From positions 374,017 to 438,016 of the forward strand of contig NZ_FOVR01000003.1 in NCBI RefSeq assembly GCF_900115225.1: a stretch of 64,000 nt of DNA. The letters are read 5' to 3'. The position numbers and the translations under genes are program-made. This document shows positions 1-8,834 of this stretch, one piece after another; the stretch's first letter is position 1; each line of letters opens with the position of its first letter. This DNA is from Cohaesibacter marisflavi. Its GTDB lineage: Bacteria > Pseudomonadota > Alphaproteobacteria > Rhizobiales > Cohaesibacteraceae. The notes under the pieces are model-generated. The model did not search any database. It was not told the origin of the DNA and saw only the letters and a program-made list of their open reading frames with translations.

Positions 1-60
1 CAGATGCTCTGCCATTGGTGCACCCATAATGCCTGTGCCGATAAAACCTACTTTGCTCAT
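1..60 (-). CDS. garR: 2-hydroxy-3-oxopropionate (tartronate semialdehyde) reductase, 5' fragment
   Basis: Only the first 20 codons lie in the window; the gene runs off the left edge. The visible N-terminus has the Rossmann dinucleotide-binding motif GFIGTGIMGAPMA, typical of the beta-hydroxyacid dehydrogenase family. Members next to garL reduce tartronate semialdehyde to glycerate with NAD(P)H. It lies on the same strand as garL, 74 bp downstream of it, so the two probably form a garL-garR operon. Family membership is clear. The exact substrate is inferred from the neighbouring galactarate/glucarate genes; 3-hydroxyisobutyrate dehydrogenase is the main alternative. Confidence 0.75.
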   Translation of the reverse strand, partial: MSKVGFIGTGIMGAPMAEHL

Positions 61-134
61 AAGAAAAGCTCCTTGTCTGGTGCGCCCGAGGGCGCCAGTT
101 CAATTGGGTTGATTATTGAGCGAGACGAACCGCC

Positions 135-914
135 TCAGGCCTGTTTGAATTCCGCAAGTTTTGCCATGGCGGCATTGCGCATGAGCGCCACTTCAGCACC
201 AAGCGCCACAAAGCTGTAGCCCCATTCGAGATAGCGCTGTGCATCTGCGGTAACAGGCGCCAGCGTGCCAATGGGAACACCCTTGGATTTGCACTCGTCA
301 CAGAGATATTTCATCATACCCTGCACGTCCTTGTGGCCCGGATCACCCAGATGATTCATGCTGGCCGCCAGATCGGATGGGCCGATAAAGACGCCGCCCA
401 GATTTTCCACTTCGCAAATCTGCTCGATGCGCTCGGCAGCACTGGCCGTTTCCACCTGAACCAGTGCACAGGCGCGCTCGTTGGCAGACTGGATATAGCC
501 AGCCTCGGCCCCGTAGGAGCAGGATCGATGCATGGTCGCAACCCCGCGCACGCCTTCAGGCGGATAGCGCATGGCGGCAACGGCAGCTTCGGCCTCTTTC
601 TCATCCTGCACATAAGGAAAGAGAATGGTGCGGAAGCCAATATCCATGTAGCGCTTGATCAGCACCGGATCGTTCCAGGTAGCCCGAACGACTGGCTCAC
701 TCCCACAGCCTCGGAGGGCCTGTAGTTGAGGTATCAGAGTGGTCAGCTCGTTCGGGGCATGCTCAGCATCAAGGACGAGCCAGTCGAATCCGACCGCGCC
801 GATCACCTCTGCGCCAATATTGCTGGTCAGAGCCAGCCAAAGCCCGAATTGGGTTTCACCCTTCTTGATGGCTTCCATGAAGCGATTTTCTGGTGGGTTA
901 ATCAGATTTGTCAT
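135..914 (-). CDS. garL: HpcH/HpaI-family aldolase, 5-keto-4-deoxy-D-glucarate aldolase
   Basis: The 259-residue protein closely resembles E. coli GarL (256 aa) in length and motifs. The barrel start GFDWLVLDAEHAPN carries the acidic and histidine residues used for metal-dependent aldol chemistry. Further on are RYPPEGVRGV and FIGPSDLAASMNHLG. The reaction is cleavage of 5-keto-4-deoxyglucarate (or the 2-keto-3-deoxy isomer) to pyruvate and tartronate semialdehyde in the cytoplasm. The start has a strong ribosome site (GGAGGA) nearby. It is divergent from the GntR regulator and precedes garR on the same strand. The pathway assignment is supported by garD and gudD in the same window. Confidence 0.9.
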   Translation of the reverse strand: MTNLINPPENRFMEAIKKGETQFGLWLALTSNIGAEVIGAVGFDWLVLDAEHAPNELTTLIPQLQALRGCGSEPVVRATWNDPVLIKRYMDIGFRTILFPYVQDEKEAEAAVAAMRYPPEGVRGVATMHRSCSYGAEAGYIQSANERACALVQVETASAAERIEQICEVENLGGVFIGPSDLAASMNHLGDPGHKDVQGMMKYLCDECKSKGVPIGTLAPVTADAQRYLEWGYSFVALGAEVALMRNAAMAKLAEFKQA

Positions 915-1166
915 TCCGGTTCCTCCCCGTTATGCGGCCCATCGCTCCCGAGCAGACGCAAGGGCAGCGATCAAGGCAACAATGCTTGTGACAGGACAAC
1001 CAGATAGACAGAGGAAATGGGCATTGCGCCCGAAACAACACACGGAATCACGCACGCCCTTCACCAAGCGCCATCGGCTTAGCTGGAGGAAAGGCAGAAA
1101 GACCGTGTGGGTAACTCCTCCCAAATCACACACTTTGTCCATCACAATCTCGATATTGACCATATT

Positions 1167-1183
1167 AATTAATCTGTTTAATT
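1167..1183. promoter_or_regulatory. Operator copy 1, AATTAA-N5-TTAATT
   Basis: The perfect inverted repeat AATTAATCTGTTTAATT has 6-bp arms and a 5-bp spacer, and lies 253 bp upstream of the garL start. A second copy of the same architecture is 140 bp to the right. It is likely a site for the divergently encoded FadR-type regulator, by position and duplication; binding is inferred. Confidence 0.6.
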
Positions 1184-1306
1184 TTCCAAGAGAAAATCGC
1201 ATATTTTTTAAATTTTACAGAGAAAATGTCCAAAATCAGCGGACTTTATGTGGAAACTTGGCGGAACTGGTCTAACGGACTTGCAAAAATCAATCACAAA
1301 ATAAAT

Positions 1307-1323
1307 AATTAACCTGATTAATT
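1307..1323. promoter_or_regulatory. Operator copy 2, AATTAA-N5-TTAATT
   Basis: AATTAACCTGATTAATT has the same arms as the copy at 1167-1183 and shares the spacer core CTG. It lies 133 bp upstream of the GntR start codon. The 140-bp separation between copies would allow cooperative binding or looping to control both divergent promoters. Confidence 0.6.
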
Positions 1324-1455
1324 TTTTGCATTTCGACACCAAGAGTCGACTCTTTTCCTTGCGAAGCCTTGCGTGAGACGGTCTAAAGACTGCAGGACTG
1401 GGGCGCGGCAGGACTGGGGCAATGGAAAATCTGAGTAGCATGAAACGGGAAAGCA

Positions 1456-2193
1456 ATGTCGGTTGAAGAAGCAAACACAGCGTCAGGCGGCTCACTCACG
1501 GACCGGACTGCCAGACAGATAGAACAAATGATCGCCGAGCGCTCCCTGAAGCCGGGAGATCGCCTACCCACTGTGCAAGATCTCAGCCGCAGGCTTGGAG
1601 TCAGCCTGTCTGTCGTGCGCGAAGCCATTGCTTCGCTACGCGCAGGGGGCGTGCTTCACACACGCCGAGGCGCAGGCATCTTTGTCGCAGAACCCAGCGC
1701 CATAGACAATCGTGGCCTGTTCTTTGGCGATCTGTCTCAGATCTCGTCTGTCGTGGAAATTCTTGAATTGCGCCTTGCCGTCGAAGTGGAAGCTGCCGGG
1801 CTTGCTGCCGAGCGTCACTCCATGGCGCAAGAGTCGCGCATTTATGAGGCCTATGAGGCGATTGAAGCGGTTATGGAGCTGGGAGGCACGGGCGAAGCGG
1901 AGGATTCGCTTTTTCACATTGCCATTGCAGAGGCAACGAACAATCGACGCTTCGTCGATTTTCTGACCCAGTTGGGCAACGCGATGATTCCGCGTAACAA
2001 GCTGCGCCCGCTCCCAGCCTCGCACCAAGAACACATCGCTTATCTGGCCCAGCTTCAAGATGAACATCGCGTTATTCTGGATGCCATCTCAGGTAAGGAC
2101 CCGGAGGCTGCCCGCAACGCCATGCGCGCACATCTTTCTTTAAGCCGTGATCGTTATCACAGCATGATCAAGGCCAAAACGGCCCTGCGCTAG
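1456..2193 (+). CDS. FadR-subfamily GntR transcriptional regulator
   Basis: The 245-residue protein has an N-terminal winged helix (about residues 12-80) with the GntR signature RSLKPGDRLPTVQDLSRRLGVS. The C-terminal FCD all-helical domain (about 90-230) contains the pattern ELRLAVEVEAAGLAAERHS and the D/H residues (LFHIAIAEATNN) that usually bind a metal and an organic-acid ligand. It likely represses garL-garR and itself and responds to a sugar acid or its breakdown product. It is divergent from garL, with two candidate operators between the genes. The ligand is unknown. A GGGA ribosome site precedes the ATG. Confidence 0.85.
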   Translation: MSVEEANTASGGSLTDRTARQIEQMIAERSLKPGDRLPTVQDLSRRLGVSLSVVREAIASLRAGGVLHTRRGAGIFVAEPSAIDNRGLFFGDLSQISSVVEILELRLAVEVEAAGLAAERHSMAQESRIYEAYEAIEAVMELGGTGEAEDSLFHIAIAEATNNRRFVDFLTQLGNAMIPRNKLRPLPASHQEHIAYLAQLQDEHRVILDAISGKDPEAARNAMRAHLSLSRDRYHSMIKAKTALR

Positions 2194-2558
2194 GTTTGTC
2201 AACGCTTAACGCAGCGCCTCAAAACTAGAGATGAAATACGTCGTCGATGTCGAGTTTCTGCAAATCTGCGTGAGAAGGCTGACGGCCACATTCTACATCA
2301 TTGGCAACGCGGGAAGCTGCAGGCAGGCAAGAGATGAGATGACGCGTAGACTCGAAAATTTCGCTGATCATGGGGATGTCTCGGTTTGTTGTTATACTTT
2401 AGTTGAGACAATATACCTGCCGATATCAATGTGAAAAGAACTAGACTGCCACAACAGCCATGCAAAGAATGCACACCTAGGACAATCCACCCTTTAAACA
2501 GGTGCAATCCGAGGTAAAAAATCTGATGATTTGACAGGAAATAACGCAGCGGCCCCGT
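2194..2558. other. Convergent intergenic region, nothing recognised
   Basis: This 365-bp gap lies between the convergent gntR and lacI genes. Short open frames on both strands have no recognisable family, no good ribosome site and unusual composition, so they are not called. No clear hairpin terminator was found. Confidence 0.5.
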
Positions 2559-3614
2559 TCAAGCCGTGTCCCGCTCTATGATCTCGAAGCCGACATCCAG
2601 CACGGGTTGCGCAACGGGTAGATCGGCCAGCCGCGCCAACAGGGCACTTGCCGATTCTCGCCCCATGGTCGCCCGATCAATCCGCACCGTTGAAAGCGCC
2701 GGATAGGTGTGAGCGGCGAAATTCTGATCCCCGAAGCCGACAATGGCAATGTCATCAGGAATGGAGAGGCCGCGTGCCTGCACCTCGGTTAGAACCCCGT
2801 GCGCAAGCGTGTCAGAGCTACAGAAAATGAGGCTGTCATGCAGGCCCTCATCGAGCAGTTTTGCAACACCCTGCCTGCCCAATTGCAAATTGGAAATGCC
2901 CGGCACAATGCTCTTCGGCACCTTCGTAATGCCCTTGTCAGCAAGCGTTTTCAGAAAGCTGTCATTTCGGATCAGGGCGCGCTGGTCTTCAGCGGACACG
3001 ATGGCGAAGTTCCGGTATCCCTTATCGTAGAAATAGTTGGCGGTCTTTTTGCCTACACTTTGCTGGGAAAAGCCGACAACGATATCGAGCGGCGTCGGCG
3101 TCACATCCCAGGTTTCGACAATGGGAATATTGGCAGCCAGAAGCTGACGGCGACAATTGTTGGAATGCTGGATGCCGGTAAGAAAAATACCATCGGGGCG
3201 GCGACTGAGAATGGCTGTTACGAGCTGTTCTTCTTCTTCCAGAGAGTAGCCAACCTCCCCTTGCAGAACCTGATAACCGGCCTCTTTCATCGGCTTGGCA
3301 AAATGCTGCACTGTCTCAGCATAGACGATATTGACCAGACTGGGCACGATGACGGCCACCAGCTTGCTCTTGTTGGACGCAAGCCCTCCGGCCAGCATGT
3401 TGGGCACATAGCCTGTCTGCTCGATCACCGCGTTGATCCGGTCGAGTGTCTTTTTGGCCACCTTGTCTGGATAGTTGAGGGCACGAGAAACCGTGGTTGG
3501 CGCTACTCCGGCAAGCCTTGCCACACTTTCCAGAGTGACCCGCTGCGATCCCTGCCGCGCTCGTCTTGGCTCTGAAGTTAACAGTTGCTCGTCAGGTAGG
3601 TCTGCCACGTCCAT
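2559..3614 (-). CDS. LacI-family transcriptional regulator (sugar-acid operon)
   Basis: The 351-residue protein has a helix-turn-helix and hinge near residues 25-80 (VTLESVARLAGVAPTTVSRALNYPDKV), followed by a periplasmic-binding-protein-like ligand domain (about 85-345). It resembles GntR/IdnR-type LacI proteins that sense gluconate or other sugar acids. It is the last gene of the leftward run tctC-tctB-tctA-garD, 67 bp after garD, so it is probably co-transcribed and autoregulated. A candidate LacI-like dyad lies upstream of tctC at 8578-8597. The ligand is inferred from context. Confidence 0.85.
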   Translation of the reverse strand: MDVADLPDEQLLTSEPRRARQGSQRVTLESVARLAGVAPTTVSRALNYPDKVAKKTLDRINAVIEQTGYVPNMLAGGLASNKSKLVAVIVPSLVNIVYAETVQHFAKPMKEAGYQVLQGEVGYSLEEEEQLVTAILSRRPDGIFLTGIQHSNNCRRQLLAANIPIVETWDVTPTPLDIVVGFSQQSVGKKTANYFYDKGYRNFAIVSAEDQRALIRNDSFLKTLADKGITKVPKSIVPGISNLQLGRQGVAKLLDEGLHDSLIFCSSDTLAHGVLTEVQARGLSIPDDIAIVGFGDQNFAAHTYPALSTVRIDRATMGRESASALLARLADLPVAQPVLDVGFEIIERDTA

Positions 3615-3681
3615 ATTTCCTTCATTACGGCCCCTTCACACGAAGCCGTTGACTAGCCGCAACGAAGGAAACCGCGCAATC

Positions 3682-5208
3682 CTATGTTATTGGCGCAGGA
3701 TTGAACAGAACAAGGTCATTCCGAATACCCAGTTTGTCAGCTGCTGTCTTGCATCGCCCGCTGGCGATATCGAGAATGAGCCTGAACAGCTCCCAGCCAC
3801 CTTCCTCAACGGAAATCTCACCAGACGCAATCCGGCCCGCATCGACATCCATAATGTCAAACCAGCGCGCGGCCAGCGTGCTGTTGGTAGCCACCTTGAT
3901 GGTTGGCGTCGTTGGCAGATTATATGGGGTTCCGCGTCCGGTCGTAAATATATGCAGGTTCATTCCCGCTGCCAACTGCAAAGTTCCACACACAAAATCG
4001 CCCGCTGGTGTGGCTGCGAAGGTCAACCCCTTGCGCCGAAGCCTCTCACCGGGTCCAATCACGTCGACAATCGGGCTCGAACCGGATTTGGCTACAGACC
4101 CCAGAGATTTCTCCACGATACCGGAAAGGCCCCCTGCCTTGTTGCCCGGCGTGGTATTGGCAGACCGATCTGCGCCGCCCTTGTCGAGATAGGCATCATA
4201 CCAAGCCATTTCGCTGACGAGCTTTTCAACCACATCGGCCGAGGCAGCCCTTGGTGGCAACAGATGCACCGAATCCCGCACCTCCGTCACCTCAGAAAAC
4301 ATGACGCTGCCCCCAGCCCGCACGATAAGATCGGCAGCCGCCCCAAGCATCGGGTTGGCAGTGATGCCGGAAAAGGCATCGCTACCACCGCACTGCATGC
4401 CGACGACAAGATCGGACACAGGACAGGTTTCCCGCTGGCGATTGTTGAGCCGCTCAAGATGCATGCGCGCCTGCAACAGAATGTCATCCACCATAGCCGA
4501 AAAGCCCGAAAGCCCTTCATCCTGAAGATACATGCTGGTTGCCTTGTCATCGCCCTTGGTCATGATCATTTCAGGGCGAAGCTTTTCGCACCCAAGCGCC
4601 ACCACCATCACTTCGCCACCAAAGTTTGGATTGAGCGCGATATTCTTGATGGTCCGGATGGGGATATAGGCGTCGGTCGCGTTGATGGCCACGCCGCAGC
4701 CATAGGAATGGGTTAGCGGCACCACATCGTCCACGTTGGGATAGTTGGGGAGCAGCTCTTCACGAATGCGCTTGACCGCGTGCTCTACGACACCGGCCAC
4801 ACATTGGACGCTAATGGAGATGCCCAGAAGATTGCGCGTGCCGACGCTGCCATCCGCGTTGCGATAGCCTTCGAAGGTGTAGCCTTCCAGCGGCGGCAGA
4901 GACTTGGGCGCAACTGCAGGCGCCTTGAGGCTTTCGAGGTGGGGAGCCTCTGGCAGCATGATCATATGCTCATTGACCCAAGCCCCTTTCTCGAGCGGCT
5001 GCAGGGCCAGCCCGATCGTCACCCCGTAGCGAATGACCGCGCCGCCTTTTTCAATATCGGCTAAGGCTACCTTATGGCCGAAGGGCACATCCTCTTTAAG
5101 GACAGCACCCGTATCCAGCTCTGTTCCGGCAGGCAGCCCTCCGGCGGTCAGAACGATGGAGACATTGTCATCAGAGTGAACCTTCAGGCTCGGAACGGCG
5201 GTATTCAT
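3682..5208 (-). CDS. garD: Galactarate dehydratase
   Basis: This cytoplasmic enzyme converts galactarate (meso-galactarate) to 5-keto-4-deoxyglucarate. The 508 residues align along their whole length with E. coli GarD. Shared blocks are [61 protein letters not shown]-like [12 protein letters not shown] and FTTGRGTPY. They include the cysteines and histidines expected for metal binding in the UxaA/GarD family. The ATG at 5208 is chosen because GAGG lies upstream of it; an ATG five codons earlier would overlap the tctA stop. Altronate dehydratase is less likely because the match to GarD is much closer. Confidence 0.92.
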   Translation of the reverse strand: MNTAVPSLKVHSDDNVSIVLTAGGLPAGTELDTGAVLKEDVPFGHKVALADIEKGGAVIRYGVTIGLALQPLEKGAWVNEHMIMLPEAPHLESLKAPAVAPKSLPPLEGYTFEGYRNADGSVGTRNLLGISISVQCVAGVVEHAVKRIREELLPNYPNVDDVVPLTHSYGCGVAINATDAYIPIRTIKNIALNPNFGGEVMVVALGCEKLRPEMIMTKGDDKATSMYLQDEGLSGFSAMVDDILLQARMHLERLNNRQRETCPVSDLVVGMQCGGSDAFSGITANPMLGAAADLIVRAGGSVMFSEVTEVRDSVHLLPPRAASADVVEKLVSEMAWYDAYLDKGGADRSANTTPGNKAGGLSGIVEKSLGSVAKSGSSPIVDVIGPGERLRRKGLTFAATPAGDFVCGTLQLAAGMNLHIFTTGRGTPYNLPTTPTIKVATNSTLAARWFDIMDVDAGRIASGEISVEEGGWELFRLILDIASGRCKTAADKLGIRNDLVLFNPAPIT

Positions 5209-5215
5209 GGCAGCC

Positions 5216-6721
5216 TCACGCATGTTTGTTGTTGTTTTTCTTCTGCTTGATCATGCCGTAGATCGAGAAGACAACTGATATCAGGATCAGCACCCAAAGG
5301 ACCATGGCAATCGGGCTTTTGGTAAAGAAGATCGTCAGGGAACCGAAGGATTCCAAGCTTTTGACAAAATAGACTTCGGCCTGCTTGCCCAGAATGAAAC
5401 CAATGATGAACGGAGCCACCTCAAGCCCGACCTTCTGGCCAAGATAACCGAACAGGCCAAAGAACAGCAGCGTCCAGACATCGAACATGATACCGAAATT
5501 GATCGCATAGGCCCCGACTACGCACATCATGATGATGCCAGGATAGAGCAGATATTTCGGGATCGTGATCACCTTGACGATGGTGCGGATGGCAAAGAAC
5601 ATCACAAAGAACATGACAAGGTTGGCAAACAGCAGCGCCACCATCATGGTGTTCCATGTATCCAGATTGTTGCCGATGAAGAGTGGCCCCAGCTGGATGC
5701 CCTGCAGCGTAAAGGCACCGATGAGCACAGCCGTTGTTGAATCGCCGGGAATGCCAAGCGAAAGCAGTGGTATGAGTGCCCCGCCGGTGAGACCATTGTT
5801 GGCGGCCTCTGATGCGATGACACCTTCTGGCGCTCCCTTACCCAGCTTCTCTGGATGTTTGGAGAAGTTCTTCTGCTGCGTATAGGACAGGACCGACGCC
5901 GCACTGCCGCCCACACCGGGCAACATGCCGACAAATGTGCCAAGGCTACTCGAACGGATCAGATTGATCATCTCACCCTTGAAAACCGAGAAGCTGAAGG
6001 GAGTACCGCCATTGAGATCGAGCTTTTTGCCCTTGCCAACCTCTTCCCGGATGCCTTTTTCGGCCTCTTGCATGATGGTTCCAAGCCCGAACAGGCCTAT
6101 CAGAACCGGCAGGAGCGAAAAGCCACTTTCCAGATAGGGTACCATGGCGTCTGTCATCAGACGATATTCGCCATTGCCACCGTAGGAAATGTCATAGGAG
6201 CCGATCAGACTGAACCAGACGCCCAGCACGCCACTAAAGATGCCCAGTAGCAGGTTGCGCGACAGAGATGCGATCACCGTCAGCGCAAACAGAATGATCA
6301 GGAACTTCTCGACATAGGAGAATTTGATCGCAAAGTCCGCAAGGCTTGGCGCGAACAGAAACAGGATAACCGCACTGAAGATACCGCCAAACAGCGACGC
6401 CGTGATGCCGGTTTTAAGGGCGCGCTCTCCTTCCCCCTTTTGCGTCATCGGATAGCCATCAAAGGTGGTGGTTATCGAGGAGGGAGTACCGGGGATTTTC
6501 AGCAGAATGGCCGGAACGAGCCCACCCGAGATGCCGCCTACATAAAGCCCCAGCAGCAGGGCCAGCCCATTGATCAGGTCGAGCGCATAGGTCATGGGCA
6601 GACACACGGCCACTGCCATGGTCGCAGTCATGCCGGGAATGGCGCCAAAGATGATTCCAACGATCACGCCGAAACCAACCAGAGCGAAAAACATGGGCGA
6701 TAGATAACTTAGAAATTCCAT
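5216..6721 (-). CDS. tctA: Tripartite tricarboxylate transporter, large permease subunit TctA
   Basis: The 501-residue polytopic protein is the size of TctA-family large permeases (about 500 aa, 10-12 membrane spans). The N-terminal half has the family's conserved glycine/proline block [24 protein letters not shown], split here as [20 protein letters not shown]. It also has a duplicated-type motif near residue 265 ([20 protein letters not shown]). It forms the inner-membrane channel with TctB and takes substrate from the binding protein TctC. Genetic context points to galactarate, glucarate or a related diacid rather than citrate. It lies between tctB and garD in the same operon. Confidence 0.9.
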   Translation of the reverse strand: MEFLSYLSPMFFALVGFGVIVGIIFGAIPGMTATMAVAVCLPMTYALDLINGLALLLGLYVGGISGGLVPAILLKIPGTPSSITTTFDGYPMTQKGEGERALKTGITASLFGGIFSAVILFLFAPSLADFAIKFSYVEKFLIILFALTVIASLSRNLLLGIFSGVLGVWFSLIGSYDISYGGNGEYRLMTDAMVPYLESGFSLLPVLIGLFGLGTIMQEAEKGIREEVGKGKKLDLNGGTPFSFSVFKGEMINLIRSSSLGTFVGMLPGVGGSAASVLSYTQQKNFSKHPEKLGKGAPEGVIASEAANNGLTGGALIPLLSLGIPGDSTTAVLIGAFTLQGIQLGPLFIGNNLDTWNTMMVALLFANLVMFFVMFFAIRTIVKVITIPKYLLYPGIIMMCVVGAYAINFGIMFDVWTLLFFGLFGYLGQKVGLEVAPFIIGFILGKQAEVYFVKSLESFGSLTIFFTKSPIAMVLWVLILISVVFSIYGMIKQKKNNNKHA

Positions 6722-6744
6722 GGGTCAGCCTATCGGTTCAAAGG

Positions 6745-7209
6745 TCAGGGCAGCGTGATGTTGAACATCTGCGCCAGCACATACCAGGCGACAGTTGGCG
6801 AGATGATCGAACTGAGCGTGATGGTTATAAATTCGCGACGTCCCGGCGTATGCACAAACAAGGTCGAGAGCAGGAACATGAATGGAATGGAAGTCAGCAG
6901 AAAGCCGAGCCCCGTGTTGGGAAAGATTTCTCCTACTGGTTCCATCACGTAAAAATAGAGAATGGTCAGCACAAGCATGCCCAGGAGGCGCAGCCAGTCT
7001 ATCTTGCGTGTTTGGTCTTTCTCTCCCGAAGCTTCAGGCCCTCTATTTTCCTCTGCCCGCGCGCGCATCTTGCGAAGGACTTTTGGTCCTTCTGTCAAGG
7101 CGATCAGCAGGGCAAGGATCAGAAGGATCCAGTGAATGATATTGGGAAAGAACAGGTGCGACTGATCAAAGTCGATCGACACCTTGAAAAGAGAACTACC
7201 ATCTGCCAT
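6745..7209 (-). CDS. tctB: Tripartite tricarboxylate transporter, small subunit TctB
   Basis: The 154-residue protein has four predicted hydrophobic spans: one at about residues 17-35, then three in the C-terminal two thirds, separated by a charged cytoplasmic loop (RARAEENRGPEASGEKDQTRK). This is the usual layout of the poorly conserved TctB subunit. Identity is reinforced by its position between tctC and tctA. The ATG at 7209 is preferred over an in-frame start 12 codons earlier because CCGGAG precedes it at proper spacing. Confidence 0.82.
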   Translation of the reverse strand: MADGSSLFKVSIDFDQSHLFFPNIIHWILLILALLIALTEGPKVLRKMRARAEENRGPEASGEKDQTRKIDWLRLLGMLVLTILYFYVMEPVGEIFPNTGLGFLLTSIPFMFLLSTLFVHTPGRREFITITLSSIISPTVAWYVLAQMFNITLP

Positions 7210-7332
7210 TGCGGTTTCTCCGGGGTGATCCTGTTGGCAGGGCATAGGAGCCCTCAGGATGCGGTTTTGTTGCGGAGAGCCAGACCCGGTTTCCCTTGGG
7301 TGAGATGGCCGGGTCTGAAGGATGTCTGAAGT

Positions 7333-8376
7333 CTATTTGATGCTATCGATGATCACTTCATACTGACCCATCTTGTCTTTCAGATAAGCCGCAGCTTCAG
7401 CTGATGGTTTGAAGTTAGGAATGAAGAAGGATTTCTTCTGGGTTTCCTGAATTTTGCCTTCTGCATAGATTTCGCCAAGCGCTTCATCCAGAGCGTCGAC
7501 AATCGCAGGATCCATCTTCTTGTTGTAGATGAAGAAGAATTCCTTATCGAACGTGAAGTCTTTTTCGCCATCCTGCGTTACGGATGCTTTCGGGGAGACG
7601 AAGTCAAGCAGATGTTCCTGAGAGGTGTCGCCAAAGCCTTCCGGCTTGGTCTGCTTGATGGTTTCCGGGCGTGCGGTCAGCCAAACAAAGCGCATGGCTT
7701 TCTGATCTTCTGCGGGCAATTGGGTATATTGTTCGTTGGCCTGTACCGAACCGTTGATCAGGTCAGCCTGACCATCAAACAGCAGCTGGTTCTTGTCGGA
7801 CTGCGAGCCGGTATTAACAGCAACAAGGTTGGCTTCCTTACCTGGGTAACGCAGCTTAATGGCGTTTTTCAGAGCCGAGAAACCGATTTCCGAAACACCC
7901 CCGGGCTGAATGGCAACACGGATTTTCTTGTCGCTTGCACAAGCCTGAATAATGTCTTCAATAGACTGATATGGAGAGCTCTTGGGAACCAGATAGGAGT
8001 TACCCGGATTGATGGCGACCGTCGGCCCTACGGTAAAATCTTCAAAGATATTGAAGTAGCCCTTTACGCCATACAGGTAGCCCAGATAGGACTGATCATG
8101 GAAAATCATGATCGTACTGCCGTTGGAAATGCGGCGTAGAGTCTTGAAGGCTGCACTTGAGCCAACAGCGTCAACCTTGACGTTGATGCCGAGCTTATCG
8201 GCCAGAGCCTGCGCTACGATGGCAGAGTTCTGATAGGTGTCACCACCGGTGGATTTGGAGCCGATGACGATGCGCAAATTCTTGGCAAGCTCGACATCCG
8301 CAGCGCTGGCCTGCGAAGCAGCCAAGCCCATGAAGGCAGCCATTGCGACAGCCAGCCCGCTTTTCAGAAACTTCAT
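7333..8376 (-). CDS. tctC: Tripartite tricarboxylate transporter solute-binding protein TctC
   Basis: The 347-residue protein has a classic Sec signal peptide (cleavage after ASQASA, about residue 26) and a type II periplasmic binding fold. The G-GD-YQN region after LRIVIGSKSTG and the later QPGGVSEIGFSAL correspond to ligand-contacting loops in the Bug/TctC family. It captures a carboxylated substrate in the periplasm for TctAB. It is the first gene of the leftward operon ending in garD and lacI, which suggests a sugar diacid ligand. It is slightly longer than typical TctC proteins (about 320 aa). Confidence 0.85.
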   Translation of the reverse strand: MKFLKSGLAVAMAAFMGLAASQASAADVELAKNLRIVIGSKSTGGDTYQNSAIVAQALADKLGINVKVDAVGSSAAFKTLRRISNGSTIMIFHDQSYLGYLYGVKGYFNIFEDFTVGPTVAINPGNSYLVPKSSPYQSIEDIIQACASDKKIRVAIQPGGVSEIGFSALKNAIKLRYPGKEANLVAVNTGSQSDKNQLLFDGQADLINGSVQANEQYTQLPAEDQKAMRFVWLTARPETIKQTKPEGFGDTSQEHLLDFVSPKASVTQDGEKDFTFDKEFFFIYNKKMDPAIVDALDEALGEIYAEGKIQETQKKSFFIPNFKPSAEAAAYLKDKMGQYEVIIDSIK

Positions 8377-8834
8377 TTTTTCTCTCCCTAATGGAACGCC
8401 GGTTCGAGAACCTCCAGAAACACTTCCCTATTGCTTCTTGCTGTTCAACCAGACGTTCTGATTTCGGCGTCGCTCTGCGTCCGCCTTTCCTCCTTTTATT
8501 GACACCCCAACCAAACGCGGTTTGTTCCTCAGACAAACAGCAGCTCCGCTGGTGCCCAGCGCCCTCAAGTTTCCTCCAAATGAAAACGCTGTCATTTCAT
8601 AGTAAGTTCACATTCATTCTTCTGTCAAGCATGCGAAGTGGAGCACACAGTTTTATGATATATTCGGCAGAAAAGCTTAGATATTAGTCTAATAAATGCG
8701 TTTTCTTTCCACAAAAAGCACATCAACACGACAAAATGGTTGCGCTTCCATTCTTTGTTTGGCGAAATAGCATAAAGGTCCCCGTGCGGGTAGGAACGGA
8801 GCGCGAGGCTGCAACAATTTGGAGGAAAAACAAG
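8377..8834. promoter_or_regulatory. Divergent tctC/gudD promoter region
   Basis: This 458-bp region lies between the leftward tctC operon and rightward gudD. It contains two dyads: 8578-8597 (AAATGA-N8-TCATTT, centred on a CG step as in many LacI sites) and 8682-8694 (TATTAG-T-CTAATA). They are candidate operators for the local LacI and GntR regulators. The strip from about 8590 to 8720 is AT-rich and is the likely promoter zone. No protein-coding gene is credible here. Confidence 0.6.

Larger units (their letters stand above)
915..1455. promoter_or_regulatory. Divergent garL/gntR intergenic region
   Basis: This 541-bp gap separates garL (leftward) from the GntR regulator (rightward) and holds no credible gene. 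Its centre (about 1140-1330) is clearly more AT-rich than the flanks. It contains two copies of one inverted repeat, listed separately, which are the natural binding sites for the adjacent regulator. No promoter hexamers are assigned with confidence. Confidence 0.7.

Noticed and set aside
2231-2434. 67-codon open frame between gntR and lacI
   Set aside because: No convincing ribosome site, no recognised family, and no continuation of operon logic; it lies in a convergent gap.
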